From contig JAISRS010000167.1 in the NCBI GenBank assembly GCA_031273485.1, forward strand, positions 1 to 11,173: 11,173 nt of DNA, written 5' to 3'. Positions 1 to 6,562 of this stretch are shown here, one piece after another. Position numbers and translations under genes: made by a program. Under the pieces are notes generated by a model. The model ran no database searches. It worked only from the letters and a program-made list of their open reading frames with translations, and was not told where the DNA came from. This DNA is from Prevotellaceae bacterium (lineage in GTDB: Bacteria > Bacteroidota > Bacteroidia > Bacteroidales > UBA932). Position 1 is the stretch's first letter; each line of letters opens with the position of its first letter.

Positions 1-73
1 TGAGGTTGGGTTTCTGTGGTCAACATTGGCTACTGAGGTTGTTTTGTTAATCAAATTAGGTGGAAATGAGGTT
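1..73. repeat. Three TGAGGTT words at exact 33-bp spacing
   Basis: TGAGGTT occurs at 1-7, 34-40 and 67-73, an exact 33-bp period, while the bases between the copies are not clearly similar. The first copy is cut by the window edge, so more copies may lie upstream. On the plus strand one frame stays open through this region and shows Glu-Val every 11 residues. No function is recognised; it could be a remnant of a coding repeat, a spaced protein-binding site, or chance. Confidence 0.35.
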
Positions 74-121
74 AAAAACAATGTTCGCCCGTTTACCCAC
101 ACAAAACGTTATAGAGCCATT

Positions 122-152
122 AAAAAAGAAGCCGGACACAGAATCCGGCTTC
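122..152 (-). terminator. Intrinsic terminator of groES-groEL
   Basis: Read on the minus strand, a perfect 9-bp GC-rich stem (GAAGCCGGA / TCCGGCTTC; arms 144-152 and 128-136, 7-nt loop 137-143) is followed directly by six T residues (122-127). It lies 25 nt past the groEL stop codon. This is a textbook rho-independent terminator. Confidence 0.93.
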
Positions 153-177
153 GTCATGAATTATGAAATTGAACTTA

Positions 178-1809
178 TTACATCATGCCACCCATTCCTC
201 CCATTCCGGGATTTGCGGGCGCTGGATGTTCTTCTTTAATTTCGACCAGTACACATTCTGTTGTGAGGAACATTCCGGCAACAGAAGCTGCATTTTCCAA
301 AGCTATGCGGGCGACTTTAGTTGGGTCGATAACTCCGGCTTTGAACAAGTCTTCGTATTTGTTGAGATAAGCGTTATATCCGTTATCTCCTGTGGTTTCT
401 TTCACCTTTTGCACAACGATAGAGCCGTCCACGCCTGAGTTTTCGGCAATTTGACGGAGAGGTTCTTCGATTGCGCGTTTCACAATCTGGATACCTGTAT
501 TTTCGTCGTCATTATCGCCTTTCAGTTTGTCAAGTGCGTCTATTGCACGAATATAAGCTACTCCGCCTCCGGCAACTATACCTTCTTCCACAGCGGCGCG
601 TGTTGCGCTGAGAGCGTCGTCCACACGGTCTTTCTTTTCTTTCATTTCCACTTCCGAAGCGGCGCCGACATACAGAACTGCAACTCCGCCGGCTAATTTA
701 GCCAAACGTTCCTGCAATTTTTCGCGGTCATAATCGGACGTAGTAACTTCCATTTGTTTACGGATTTGAGCAACGCGAGCGTCTATTGCGGTTTTTGCTC
801 CAGAGCCGTTAATTATGGTAGTATTTTCCTTGTCGATGGAAATCTTTTCGGCTGTTCCCAGCAAGCTAAGATCGGCTGTTTCCAGTGTTAATCCTTTTTC
901 TTCGGATATAACGGTACCGCCGGTGAGAACTGCAATATCTTCCAACATTTCCTTACGACGGTCGCCGAATCCCGGGGCTTTCACAGCCGCAACTTTCAGA
1001 GCGCCGCGCAAGCGGTTCACAACCAAAGTAGCTAAGGCTTCGCCATCGACATCTTCCGCAATAATCAGCAATGCGCGACCGGATTGTGCAACGGGTTCCA
1101 GTACAGGAAGAAGATCCTTCATTGTAGAAATTTTCTTATCCGTAATCAGAATCATCGGATGATCCAGTACGGCTTCCATTTTTTCGGTATCCGTCATGAA
1201 ATATGCCGAGAGGTAACCTCTGTCGAATTGCATACCTTCAACAACTTCCACAACCGTATCGGTGCCTTTTGCTTCTTCAACCGTAATAACGCCTTCTTTG
1301 CTTACTTTGCCCATTGCTTCTGCAATCAGTTTTCCTATTGTGGCGTCGTTGTTTGCCGAAATAGCGGCTACCTGTTCTATTGTATCGATGTTGTTTCCAA
1401 CCTCTTTACTTTGTTCTTTCAGACTGGCTACAACAGCTGCAACAGCTTTATCGATACCGCGTTTCAGACCCATTGGGCTTGCTCCCGCCGTAACATTTTT
1501 CAGACCAACGCTAACTATAGCCTGAGCCAGAACAGTGGCAGTAGTTGTTCCGTCACCTGCCAAATCCGCAGTTTTTGATGCAACTTCGCGCACCATTTGT
1601 GCGCCAATGTTTTCGTAAGGGTCTGATAGTTCCACTTCTTTCGCCACCGTCACGCCATCTTTTGTGATTTGCGGAGCGCCGAATTTTTTCTCAATAACAA
1701 CATTTCGCCCTTTTGGACCAAGTGTTACTTTAACTGCGTTTGCCAACGCATCCACACCCGATTTCATCAGATTACGGGCTTCTATGTTAAATTTAATTTC
1801 TTTTGCCAT
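178..1809 (-). CDS. groEL: Chaperonin GroEL (60 kDa, Hsp60)
   Basis: This encodes the large subunit of the cytosolic chaperonin, which forms double heptameric rings and folds non-native proteins in an ATP-driven cycle with GroES. The 543-residue length is normal. Seen in the sequence: the N-terminal equatorial segment MAKEIKFN; the nucleotide-binding run VTLGPKGRNV (about 28-37); the TKDGVTVAKE stretch with Asp51; GDGTTT at 85-90 with Asp86 (equivalent to catalytic Asp87 of E. coli); and the hydrophobic C-terminal tail GGMGGMM, which lines the cavity. It is the second gene of the operon, 45 nt after groES, and ends at a strong terminator. The leader before the ATG is A/T-rich with no Shine-Dalgarno, as expected in Bacteroidota. 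Family identity is essentially certain. Confidence 0.99.
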   Translation of the reverse strand: MAKEIKFNIEARNLMKSGVDALANAVKVTLGPKGRNVVIEKKFGAPQITKDGVTVAKEVELSDPYENIGAQMVREVASKTADLAGDGTTTATVLAQAIVSVGLKNVTAGASPMGLKRGIDKAVAAVVASLKEQSKEVGNNIDTIEQVAAISANNDATIGKLIAEAMGKVSKEGVITVEEAKGTDTVVEVVEGMQFDRGYLSAYFMTDTEKMEAVLDHPMILITDKKISTMKDLLPVLEPVAQSGRALLIIAEDVDGEALATLVVNRLRGALKVAAVKAPGFGDRRKEMLEDIAVLTGGTVISEEKGLTLETADLSLLGTAEKISIDKENTTIINGSGAKTAIDARVAQIRKQMEVTTSDYDREKLQERLAKLAGGVAVLYVGAASEVEMKEKKDRVDDALSATRAAVEEGIVAGGGVAYIRAIDALDKLKGDNDDENTGIQIVKRAIEEPLRQIAENSGVDGSIVVQKVKETTGDNGYNAYLNKYEDLFKAGVIDPTKVARIALENAASVAGMFLTTECVLVEIKEEHPAPANPGMGGMGGMM

Positions 1810-1854
1810 GATTTTTACTGATTTTTAAATTAATACTTTAAATTACTTTTTAAA

Positions 1855-2130
1855 TTACACTACTGCTAAAATATCCGATAATCTCATAATCAGATAATTT
1901 TTACCGTCAACGGTAATCTCTGTTCCGGAATATTTACCGTACAAAACCTCATCGCCTGTTTTCACTTCCATAGGCTCATCTTTTTTACCGGGTCCAACTG
2001 CCACAACCGTACCCCGTTGAGGTTTCTCTTTTGCGTTGTTTGGAATGTAAAGACCGCTTGCAGTCTTTTCTTCTGCTTCTTTTGGCTCAACCAAAACTCT
2101 GTCTGCTAATGGTTTAATATTTACTGACAT
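1855..2130 (-). CDS. groES: Co-chaperonin GroES (10 kDa, Hsp10)
   Basis: This is the heptameric lid of the GroEL chamber. The 91 residues are close to the usual 94-97. The N-terminal KPLADRVLV strand, the mobile loop (about residues 17-33, with the GroEL-contacting hydrophobic GLYIP at 26-30), the short roof hairpin around PGKKDEPM (47-54) and the C-terminal KYSGTEI...YLIMRLSDILAV barrel strands are all recognisable. It is the first gene of the groES-groEL operon. It lacks the CIRCE operator; instead a sigma-54-like box and an inverted repeat lie 60-86 nt upstream of the start. The start is fixed by the conserved N-terminus and an A/T-rich leader. Confidence 0.98.
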   Translation of the reverse strand: MSVNIKPLADRVLVEPKEAEEKTASGLYIPNNAKEKPQRGTVVAVGPGKKDEPMEVKTGDEVLYGKYSGTEITVDGKNYLIMRLSDILAVV

Positions 2131-2188
2131 TTTTTTTAATTATTTTTTATTAGTTAAACAATGTTAATATTTTTAATCTGCTTCCTAC

Positions 2189-2216
2189 TTATCACAAGTT
2201 GTGCCAATCGTGATAT
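2189..2216. promoter_or_regulatory. Imperfect inverted repeat overlapping the groES promoter box
   Basis: Arms TTATCACAA (2189-2197) and TCGTGATAT (2208-2216) are separated by 10 nt and pair at 7 of 9 positions, with TATCAC / GTGATA perfect. The layout resembles the 9-N9-9 geometry of CIRCE but the sequence is not CIRCE. It encloses the sigma-54-like box, so it could be an operator or simply reflect the internal CACAA-TTGTG symmetry of that box. Confidence 0.3.
2191..2207 (-). promoter_or_regulatory. Sigma-54-like -24/-12 promoter candidate of groESL
   Basis: The minus strand reads TTGGCACAACTTGTGAT. It matches the TTGGCAC -24 half of a sigma-54 promoter, and GG is followed after 10 nt by GA where canonical sites have GC. 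Its 3' end lies 60 nt before the groES ATG, giving a leader of about 50 nt. The same word pattern, TTGGCACA-N5-TGAT, precedes htpG in this window, which raises confidence that it is functional. The sigma-54 assignment is an inference because the -12 half departs from consensus. Confidence 0.5.
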
Positions 2217-2249
2217 AGACCGTTTTTTCGGAAATTTTTGCAATATTGA

Positions 2250-2264
2250 ATGACAATTTGTCAG
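2250..2264. promoter_or_regulatory. Dyad upstream of the groES promoter
   Basis: TGACAATTTGTCA (2251-2263) is a perfect 6-bp-arm palindrome around one base. On the minus strand it extends to CTGACAAATTGTCAT, which matches a dyad in front of htpG (CTGCCATTTTGTCAG) at 11 of 15 positions. It ends 42 nt before the TTGGCAC box. It is a candidate activator or repressor site. Confidence 0.4.
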
Positions 2265-2375
2265 TTCCGATTTGTCTAAACACCGCAATTTATCGGGTTA
2301 TTCGGATGCAATAGCCTGAATAATCCGTAATTACAATCCATGACATGAAAACTGTGAAAATGTCGCATTGAATAA

Positions 2376-2487
2376 TTATGAATTACGAATTATGAATCCT
2401 ATCGTTTCCTTAAAGACTTTAAAGACCTTAAAGTCTTTAGAACAATAGACGCAGGATAATTCATAATTCATAATTCATAATTCATAA
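2376..2487. repeat. Composite intergenic repeat bounded by inverted heptamer arrays
   Basis: The block has three parts: three TTATGAA-type heptamers (2376-2396, the middle one TTACGAA); three CCTTAAAGA-type nonamers (2408-2433); and four TTCATAA heptamers in the opposite orientation (2460-2487). The centre folds into a perfect hairpin with 12-bp arms TAAAGACTTTAA (2411-2422) and TTAAAGTCTTTA (2428-2439) around a 5-nt loop. The outer heptamers are inverted relative to each other, giving a roughly 112-bp MITE-like layout. Partial versions occur at 6474-6550 and 10581-10654. No coding capacity is seen. Confidence 0.75.
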
Positions 2488-2490
2488 TTT

Positions 2491-2523
2491 ATTAAGGGCG
2501 TCTCTAACGGAATCGCCCTTAAT
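2491..2523 (-). terminator. Hairpin downstream of pfkA, likely terminator
   Basis: A perfect 10-bp stem ATTAAGGGCG (2491-2500) / CGCCCTTAAT (2514-2523) with a 13-nt loop begins 20 nt after the pfkA stop codon. The downstream T-tract on the minus strand is poor (AATAAATT), so it may act as a weak intrinsic terminator or an mRNA 3'-end stabiliser separating pfkA from groESL. Confidence 0.65.
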
Positions 2524-2543
2524 TTACTGTCCGAACAAAATCT

Positions 2544-3551
2544 TTATTTCAGGATATTTTTTGTTTCTGCGGGAATAAATGTACTGATTGATTCGGCTCG
2601 TAACAAATAATCGTGCGGTATGCCTTTGTGCATTTTTATTACTTTATTAAGAGGCACGTGTACCGGTTGTTCGTTTTGCCAGCCGATCATGATACTTTTT
2701 TGATTGTCCAGCAAAGCTTCCACTGCTGCGATACCCATAAAACTTGCCACGATGCGGTCTTTTGCGCTTGGAGTTCCGCCTCTTTGCATGTGTCCCAGAA
2801 TGGAGATTCTGATTTCCAATTTTGGAAATTCCACTTTTATTTTTTCGGACAATTCCATTGCATTACCTTCTTCGGTACCTTCGGCGACCAATATTATTGT
2901 CGATTTTTTCTTGTAATCGCGAGTGGAAAGACAATCTCTAACTTTGTCCAATTGACCTTGTTCTTCCGGAATCACTGCCACTTCCGCTCCGCAGGCTATA
3001 CAGCTGTTGATTGCAATAAATCCGGCTTCACGTCCCATTACTTCAACAAAAAACACTCGGTTATGCGAATTAGCGGTGTCCCTGATTTTGTCCACTGCCT
3101 GAACCACTGTGTTGAGCGCCGTATCATATCCTATGGTATAATCCGTTCCGTACAAATCATTGTCGATGGTTCCGGGGATGCCGATTACATTTATATTTGT
3201 TTCCACAGAAAACAGGTTGGCGCCGGTAAACGAGCCGTCGCCGCCTATTACTACCAATGAATCAATGTTGTATTTTTGCAACTGTTCATGCGCAAGTTTA
3301 CGACCTTCAATTGTGCGAAATTCGTTACTGCGTGCTGTTTGCAGAAAAGTTCCTCCGGTTTGTATAATTCCGCTCACGTCTTCCGAGCGCAGCTTAAAAA
3401 TGTCGCCTTCCATCAGACCTTTATATCCCTGACGGATACCAAAAACTTCAAATCCGTTGTTTATTCCCGCACGAGTCACAGCCCGGATAGCTGCATTCAT
3501 ACCCGGTGCGTCGCCTCCGGATGTTAATACTCCGATTTTTCTATTTATCAT
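2544..3551 (-). CDS. pfkA: ATP-dependent 6-phosphofructokinase
   Basis: It phosphorylates fructose 6-phosphate to fructose 1,6-bisphosphate, the committed glycolytic step, in the cytosol, normally as a tetramer. The 335 residues are slightly longer than E. coli PfkA (320). Motifs in order: GGDAPGMNA at 12-20 (nucleotide/phosphate loop), TGGT at 65-68, GGDGS at 103-107, PGTIDND at 126-132 (catalytic Asp130 and Asp132), MGREAGF at 172-178 and HMQRGG at 254-259 (substrate binding). Gly in GGDGS and PG rather than PK before TIDND are the marks of ATP-using rather than pyrophosphate-using enzymes. It lies 413 nt upstream of groES on the same strand, but a hairpin and repeats intervene, so it is probably a separate transcript. 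I saw no convincing promoter. Confidence 0.97.
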   Translation of the reverse strand: MINRKIGVLTSGGDAPGMNAAIRAVTRAGINNGFEVFGIRQGYKGLMEGDIFKLRSEDVSGIIQTGGTFLQTARSNEFRTIEGRKLAHEQLQKYNIDSLVVIGGDGSFTGANLFSVETNINVIGIPGTIDNDLYGTDYTIGYDTALNTVVQAVDKIRDTANSHNRVFFVEVMGREAGFIAINSCIACGAEVAVIPEEQGQLDKVRDCLSTRDYKKKSTIILVAEGTEEGNAMELSEKIKVEFPKLEIRISILGHMQRGGTPSAKDRIVASFMGIAAVEALLDNQKSIMIGWQNEQPVHVPLNKVIKMHKGIPHDYLLRAESISTFIPAETKNILK

Positions 3552-3748
3552 TTATTTATCAATTTAATATTCATCAAATTCTTTTATTTTTGTTCTGTCG
3601 ATGTCATTCCTGAATACGCCAACAAAACCAAACTTTACGAGGTGCAAAGTAAATACAAAAAAATGAAATACGTATATTTTTTAGACAGCGCAGTTATTTT
3701 AGTCACCGAATTAATCGAATAGAACGAATTTTCATCCACGATTTTTTT
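3552..3748. other. AT-rich intergenic DNA upstream of pfkA
   Basis: No credible gene is seen. The pfkA promoter and leader must lie here on the minus strand, but no good TTTG / TAnnTTTG pair was found; the nearest is TTACTTTG (plus-strand 3645-3652) with one mismatch and no well-spaced -33 partner. The end of this stretch (about 3729-3748) already contains a truncated copy of the neighbouring 62-bp repeat. Confidence 0.5.
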
Positions 3749-3872
3749 CATCCACGAATTACACGAATTTAAAATCCTGCGGATTTCTACGAATTTCCAC
3801 GAATTTTTTTCATCCACGAATTACACAAATTTTTATCCTGCGAATTTTTGCGAATTTCCACGAATTTTTTTT
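3749..3872. repeat. 62-bp tandem duplication, two copies
   Basis: Copy 1 (3749-3810) and copy 2 (3811-3872) both start CATCCACGAATTACAC and end TTTCCACGAATTTTTTT. They differ by about one indel and a handful of substitutions. A truncated copy (TTCATCCACGATTTTTTT) precedes them at about 3731. Inside each unit the words CACGAATT and CCTGCG recur. This is non-coding intergenic repeat DNA between pfkA and the haem lipoprotein gene. Confidence 0.85.
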
Positions 3873-3942
3873 ACGAAGATAAAATCATGAAAATCCTTTA
3901 ATCATGGTTCAGACATTACACGAAATTTTCTTTATCCGCAAA

Positions 3943-3974
3943 TTCATAATTCATAATTCATAATTCATAATTCA
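3943..3974. repeat. (TTCATAA)n heptamer array abutting a stop codon
   Basis: Four perfect TTCATAA units (3943-3970) and the first bases of a fifth. The last bases (3972-3974) are the TGA stop codon of the neighbouring minus-strand lipoprotein gene. The same heptamer is found at 2460-2487 and 6509-6550. Confidence 0.9.
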
Positions 3975-4709
3975 TTTCGCTCCGTTTTTTATCCATTCTT
4001 CGAGGAGTGTGAAATCGTCGTTGCGTGTTATAAAACTTGTATGAGGCTGGGTAAGTTCGAGGGTGTTGTCCGTGACGACGTCGAGCAGAAAGCTGTTGTT
4101 TATCTCAAACGGACTGACTCTGTTTTTGTTTGGAAATTTGTGTGATGCTTTGTTCACTAAATCATTATAACTTCGTTCGGCGGTCAGCAGCAGGTTTCCG
4201 GCGCCGACGGTTCCCTGATGACAGGCAACACAGGTATATTGTTCAAATATAAGTTTCTGGATTCTATCGTAAGTCATAAGATCGATTTTCGATTCGGGGA
4301 TAACTATGTTGTCGGTATTGTTTTTATCAATTTTCATTTCGAATAACACGAATACCGGTTGTCGTCCCAAATTGGTTAAGCATAGACGTATGGATGTCGC
4401 TTCGGCTGAGATGTTTTCTATAGAAACGTTCACCGGATTGTTGTTCTTGGGTTTGATGATTCTCACCGAAGTGAGAGGGGTCGGCTGCTCGTCGTTGAAA
4501 ACTCCGAATATTAAAGGATAATCGTTGGGAAACACATTCGGGTTCTCAAAAACAAATGTTGCTTCCACGGTTATGCCGGCGTCGTGGGTATATTCTTTGG
4601 GATAAATATCTCCGCTGTCGCAAGCTGCAAGGAACAGTAAACCAATCCACAGACAGGGGTTTTTCAAGCATTTAAAATTCTTTTTTGACTGATTAAGCGA
4701 GTATGTCAT
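3972..4709 (-). CDS. Lipoprotein with a single c-type haem motif
   Basis: This 245-residue predicted outer-envelope lipoprotein has a basic n-region, a hydrophobic stretch (20-29) and the lipobox LAAC with Cys30 as the acylated residue. Residues about 44-140 look beta-rich and match no family I recognise. The C-terminal third carries C160-V-A-C163-H164, the covalent haem c attachment motif. It is followed by a GxGNLLL...SYNDLVN pattern, reminiscent of small cytochrome domains in Bacteroidota and Planctomycetes. I see no Met after CxxCH that could be the distal ligand; His190 or His223 could serve. It lies 132 nt downstream of the porin gene on the same strand and may be co-transcribed, suggesting a shared envelope role. 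Its stop codon lies in a heptamer repeat. Electron transfer is inferred only from the haem motif. Confidence 0.85.
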   Translation of the reverse strand: MTYSLNQSKKNFKCLKNPCLWIGLLFLAACDSGDIYPKEYTHDAGITVEATFVFENPNVFPNDYPLIFGVFNDEQPTPLTSVRIIKPKNNNPVNVSIENISAEATSIRLCLTNLGRQPVFVLFEMKIDKNNTDNIVIPESKIDLMTYDRIQKLIFEQYTCVACHQGTVGAGNLLLTAERSYNDLVNKASHKFPNKNRVSPFEINNSFLLDVVTDNTLELTQPHTSFITRNDDFTLLEEWIKNGAK

Positions 4710-4841
4710 TTTACCGATTTTATAATTTATTTCAACATTTAATTTTCTATATATTACCTTTTTTTCGATGTGATTTGTTTAACACGATGTGGATTGACGT
4801 AATATTTTATTGATAAGGCTCTCGGCGTTAAATCGCAGCAA

Positions 4842-6080
4842 TTAGAACGACAGTTGCAGCATCAGTACTGCGCTGTGTTCCGACAGTCCCAAATCGTCCA
4901 AATCTCTGGCATCCTGATTTTCGTGACCCCATCGTCCGAGGAACTGATACATTGCCTGCAATTTCAGATTGTATCCGAACAGATAGTAATTCAGTCCTAC
5001 TGCGGGCAAATTCAATATTCCTTTGGTGTCTAACGAATTTCTGTCCATAAAATCGTATCTAAGAGCGGGTTGTAGTTTGTTTGTCACAAAGTAGCCGCCC
5101 TGTATGTAGCCTCCGATAAAGTTATAGTTAGCCGAAACTTTTTGCCGTTTTACGAAATCCACATTCATATAATATGCTTCACCCGACAGATACAGGCGGT
5201 TTTTTATATAAGACAATTCAAGTCCGAGCCGCAAATCGTTTGAAGTTTGCCAGTTTGCTTCAACGTTGTAGGAGGCTGACACTGCTACTAAAAATTTGTC
5301 GTTATTAAGGTCGTTTGTATTTCCCTGATGCAGCGGCATGGCTCCTTTGGGCATAAATGCAAGTCGTGCGGCATAGAGCAGCGAGGGTATTCCGAGATCG
5401 TCGCTTAAAGTTTTCCGTGCCGTGTTTACGGCGATTCCCGTACCGTTAAAAATTCCAAGATTATATTCCCATTTATTTTTCAACAGTCCGTGAACCATAA
5501 CTCCAAGGTCGAATCCTGTGGCAAATGTCGGCGGCACAGAGTTTAACGACCTGTCGATATACACCGAAGCAGTTAAGGAAACAGGCAGCGCAGGGAATAA
5601 AGTTTCTCCAAGCGTTACTAAATATGCCTGATTGTAAGGAGTTTTAAATTTACCCGCACGAAAACGCAGTTCATCTTTCAGATTTACATCAAACCAGGCT
5701 TGTTGCAGAAGGGCGTCGCCCGATTTTGCGGCATTTACCGTTAAATTGAAGGTGAGTTTACCGAACGCTCTGCCCGATACTCCCAGAACTGCGTAGGGAA
5801 TCTCAAATCCGCTGTTGGCAACATTATCCTGATCAGAGAGTTCCAGTCCTTCGTCGTCATAGTAGTTGAATTTTGCCGCAGACTGCACAAGTGTATAAGG
5901 CTTAATCATAAAATCGCCCGCTTTGGTCTGAAAACTAAATCCTTTCTTATCCATCATCGGGACAATATCGCTTTGTATATACTTATCCATGTCTTGTTCC
6001 CGACCGTTATCCTGAGCAAAAGCCCGAATACCCGCAAAAATTGTAATTAATAACAAATAATTTTTTATACTTCCGTTCAT
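4842..6080 (-). CDS. Outer-membrane porin, phosphate-selective OprO/OprP family
   Basis: This is a predicted 412-residue outer-membrane beta-barrel. The start at 6080 was chosen because it puts a clean signal peptide at the N-terminus (MNGSIKNYLLL...AFAQ, cleavage after about residue 23). The frame is open 35 codons further upstream, but that extension has no signal-like character. The mature protein shows alternating aromatic/hydrophobic barrel strands, the family-typical run QQAWFDVNL...LRFRAGKFKTPYNQ near the first third, turn-rich loops, and a C-terminal phenylalanine (LMLQLSF), the usual BAM assembly signal. Family members are often called phosphate-selective, but in Bacteroidota the substrate is usually unproven. 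A haem-motif lipoprotein follows on the same strand; pstS is nearby but not adjacent. Confidence 0.85.
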   Translation of the reverse strand: MNGSIKNYLLLITIFAGIRAFAQDNGREQDMDKYIQSDIVPMMDKKGFSFQTKAGDFMIKPYTLVQSAAKFNYYDDEGLELSDQDNVANSGFEIPYAVLGVSGRAFGKLTFNLTVNAAKSGDALLQQAWFDVNLKDELRFRAGKFKTPYNQAYLVTLGETLFPALPVSLTASVYIDRSLNSVPPTFATGFDLGVMVHGLLKNKWEYNLGIFNGTGIAVNTARKTLSDDLGIPSLLYAARLAFMPKGAMPLHQGNTNDLNNDKFLVAVSASYNVEANWQTSNDLRLGLELSYIKNRLYLSGEAYYMNVDFVKRQKVSANYNFIGGYIQGGYFVTNKLQPALRYDFMDRNSLDTKGILNLPAVGLNYYLFGYNLKLQAMYQFLGRWGHENQDARDLDDLGLSEHSAVLMLQLSF

Positions 6081-6220
6081 TTTTATGTTTTTTGTTATGA
6101 TGTAAATATTATAAATTTTTTTACTGTATCTTTTATCAACCATACAAAATAATACACTCCATACAAGTGATTTACGTTGTCGCAATTTTGAATTTTAATT
6201 AAATCTTTTACCTGTATAAA

Positions 6221-6252
6221 CAAAGATTTTTTTTCAATTTTCAAGATGCAAA
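6221..6252 (-). promoter_or_regulatory. Possible Bacteroidetes-type promoter for the porin gene
   Basis: The minus strand has TTTG (plus 6249-6252), a 20-nt spacer, and AATCTTTG (plus 6221-6228), one mismatch from the TAnnTTTG -7 box of the Bacteroidetes primary sigma factor. It would give a leader of about 135 nt. The spacing is right but the AT-rich context makes chance matches likely. Confidence 0.3.
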
Positions 6253-6288
6253 AGTATCTTACTTTACACGCATCCGCAATCACTATTT

Positions 6289-6444
6289 ATGATTAGATTA
6301 TATGATGAATATAGCTATCTGTTATGAGATAATGCAAATGAACAAGGCTATAATCAACAGATTATGGAAGAAGGAGAATTTACTCGAATTTGGTATGGAC
6401 TTGAGGCAGATTTAAAGAAAACTGTTTCACTCGGTCTTATTTAA
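6289..6444 (+). pseudogene. Remnant of an unidentified gene with an in-frame stop
   Basis: One plus-strand frame reads MIRLYDEYSYLL, then TGA at 6325-6327, then continues 38 codons (starting DNANEQGYNQQIMEEG and ending KKTVSLGLI) to TAA at 6442-6444. The composition is protein-like (Glu/Tyr/Trp/Leu-rich), unlike translations of the surrounding AT-rich DNA. No family is recognised. It sits in the otherwise gene-free gap between the divergent porin and htpG genes. It could be the 3' end of a decayed gene, or a short unreported gene starting after the stop. Confidence 0.4.
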
Positions 6445-6473
6445 GAAATCCCACCTTCCCTTCTCACGCCAAC

Positions 6474-6550
6474 TTTTAAGGTCTTTAAGGTACTTAAACG
6501 AAAAGACATTCATAATTCATAATTCATAATTCATAATTCATAATTCATAA
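6474..6550. repeat. Nonamer plus (TTCATAA)6 composite repeat
   Basis: Two TCTTTAAGG-type units (6474-6490) are followed by a core (6493-6520) that is an exact inverted copy of 10581-10608, and then six perfect TTCATAA heptamers (6509-6550). It is a half-version of the element at 2376-2487 and lies just upstream of the htpG control region. Confidence 0.85.
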
Positions 6551-6562
6551 TTCCCCCGTCGT

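Noticed and set aside
2..166. Open plus-strand frame entering from the left edge as a partial gene
   Set aside because: It contains no recognisable domain and its last codons are formed by the groEL terminator hairpin; more likely a remnant or chance, so only reported as an observation.
1084..1578. 164-codon ORF on the plus strand inside groEL
   Set aside because: It is the antisense shadow of a strongly conserved coding sequence, with Cys/Phe-rich translation typical of such shadows.
2131..2250. CIRCE (HrcA) operator upstream of groES
   Set aside because: TTAGCACTC-N9-GAGTGCTAA is absent; only a similarly shaped inverted repeat with a different sequence is present.
3599..3656. pfkA promoter candidate TTACTTTG
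   Set aside because: One mismatch to the -7 box and no TTTG at 19-21 nt; not distinguishable from chance in this AT-rich stretch.
3635..3817. 60-codon minus-strand ORF upstream of the haem lipoprotein
   Set aside because: It is largely a translation of the 62-bp repeat and AT-rich DNA, with repeated peptide words such as SW-K and no protein-like features.
6081..6185. 35-codon N-terminal extension of the porin
   Set aside because: The extension places a polar, AT-rich-derived segment in front of a perfect signal peptide; the start at 6080 fits export.
6095..6283. 62-codon minus-strand ORF upstream of the porin
   Set aside because: Lies in AT-rich leader DNA, overlaps the porin promoter candidate and has no recognisable features.
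6509..6550. Heptamer arrays as a CRISPR-like array
   Set aside because: Units are 7 nt with no spacers and no cas genes; these are simple tandem repeats.
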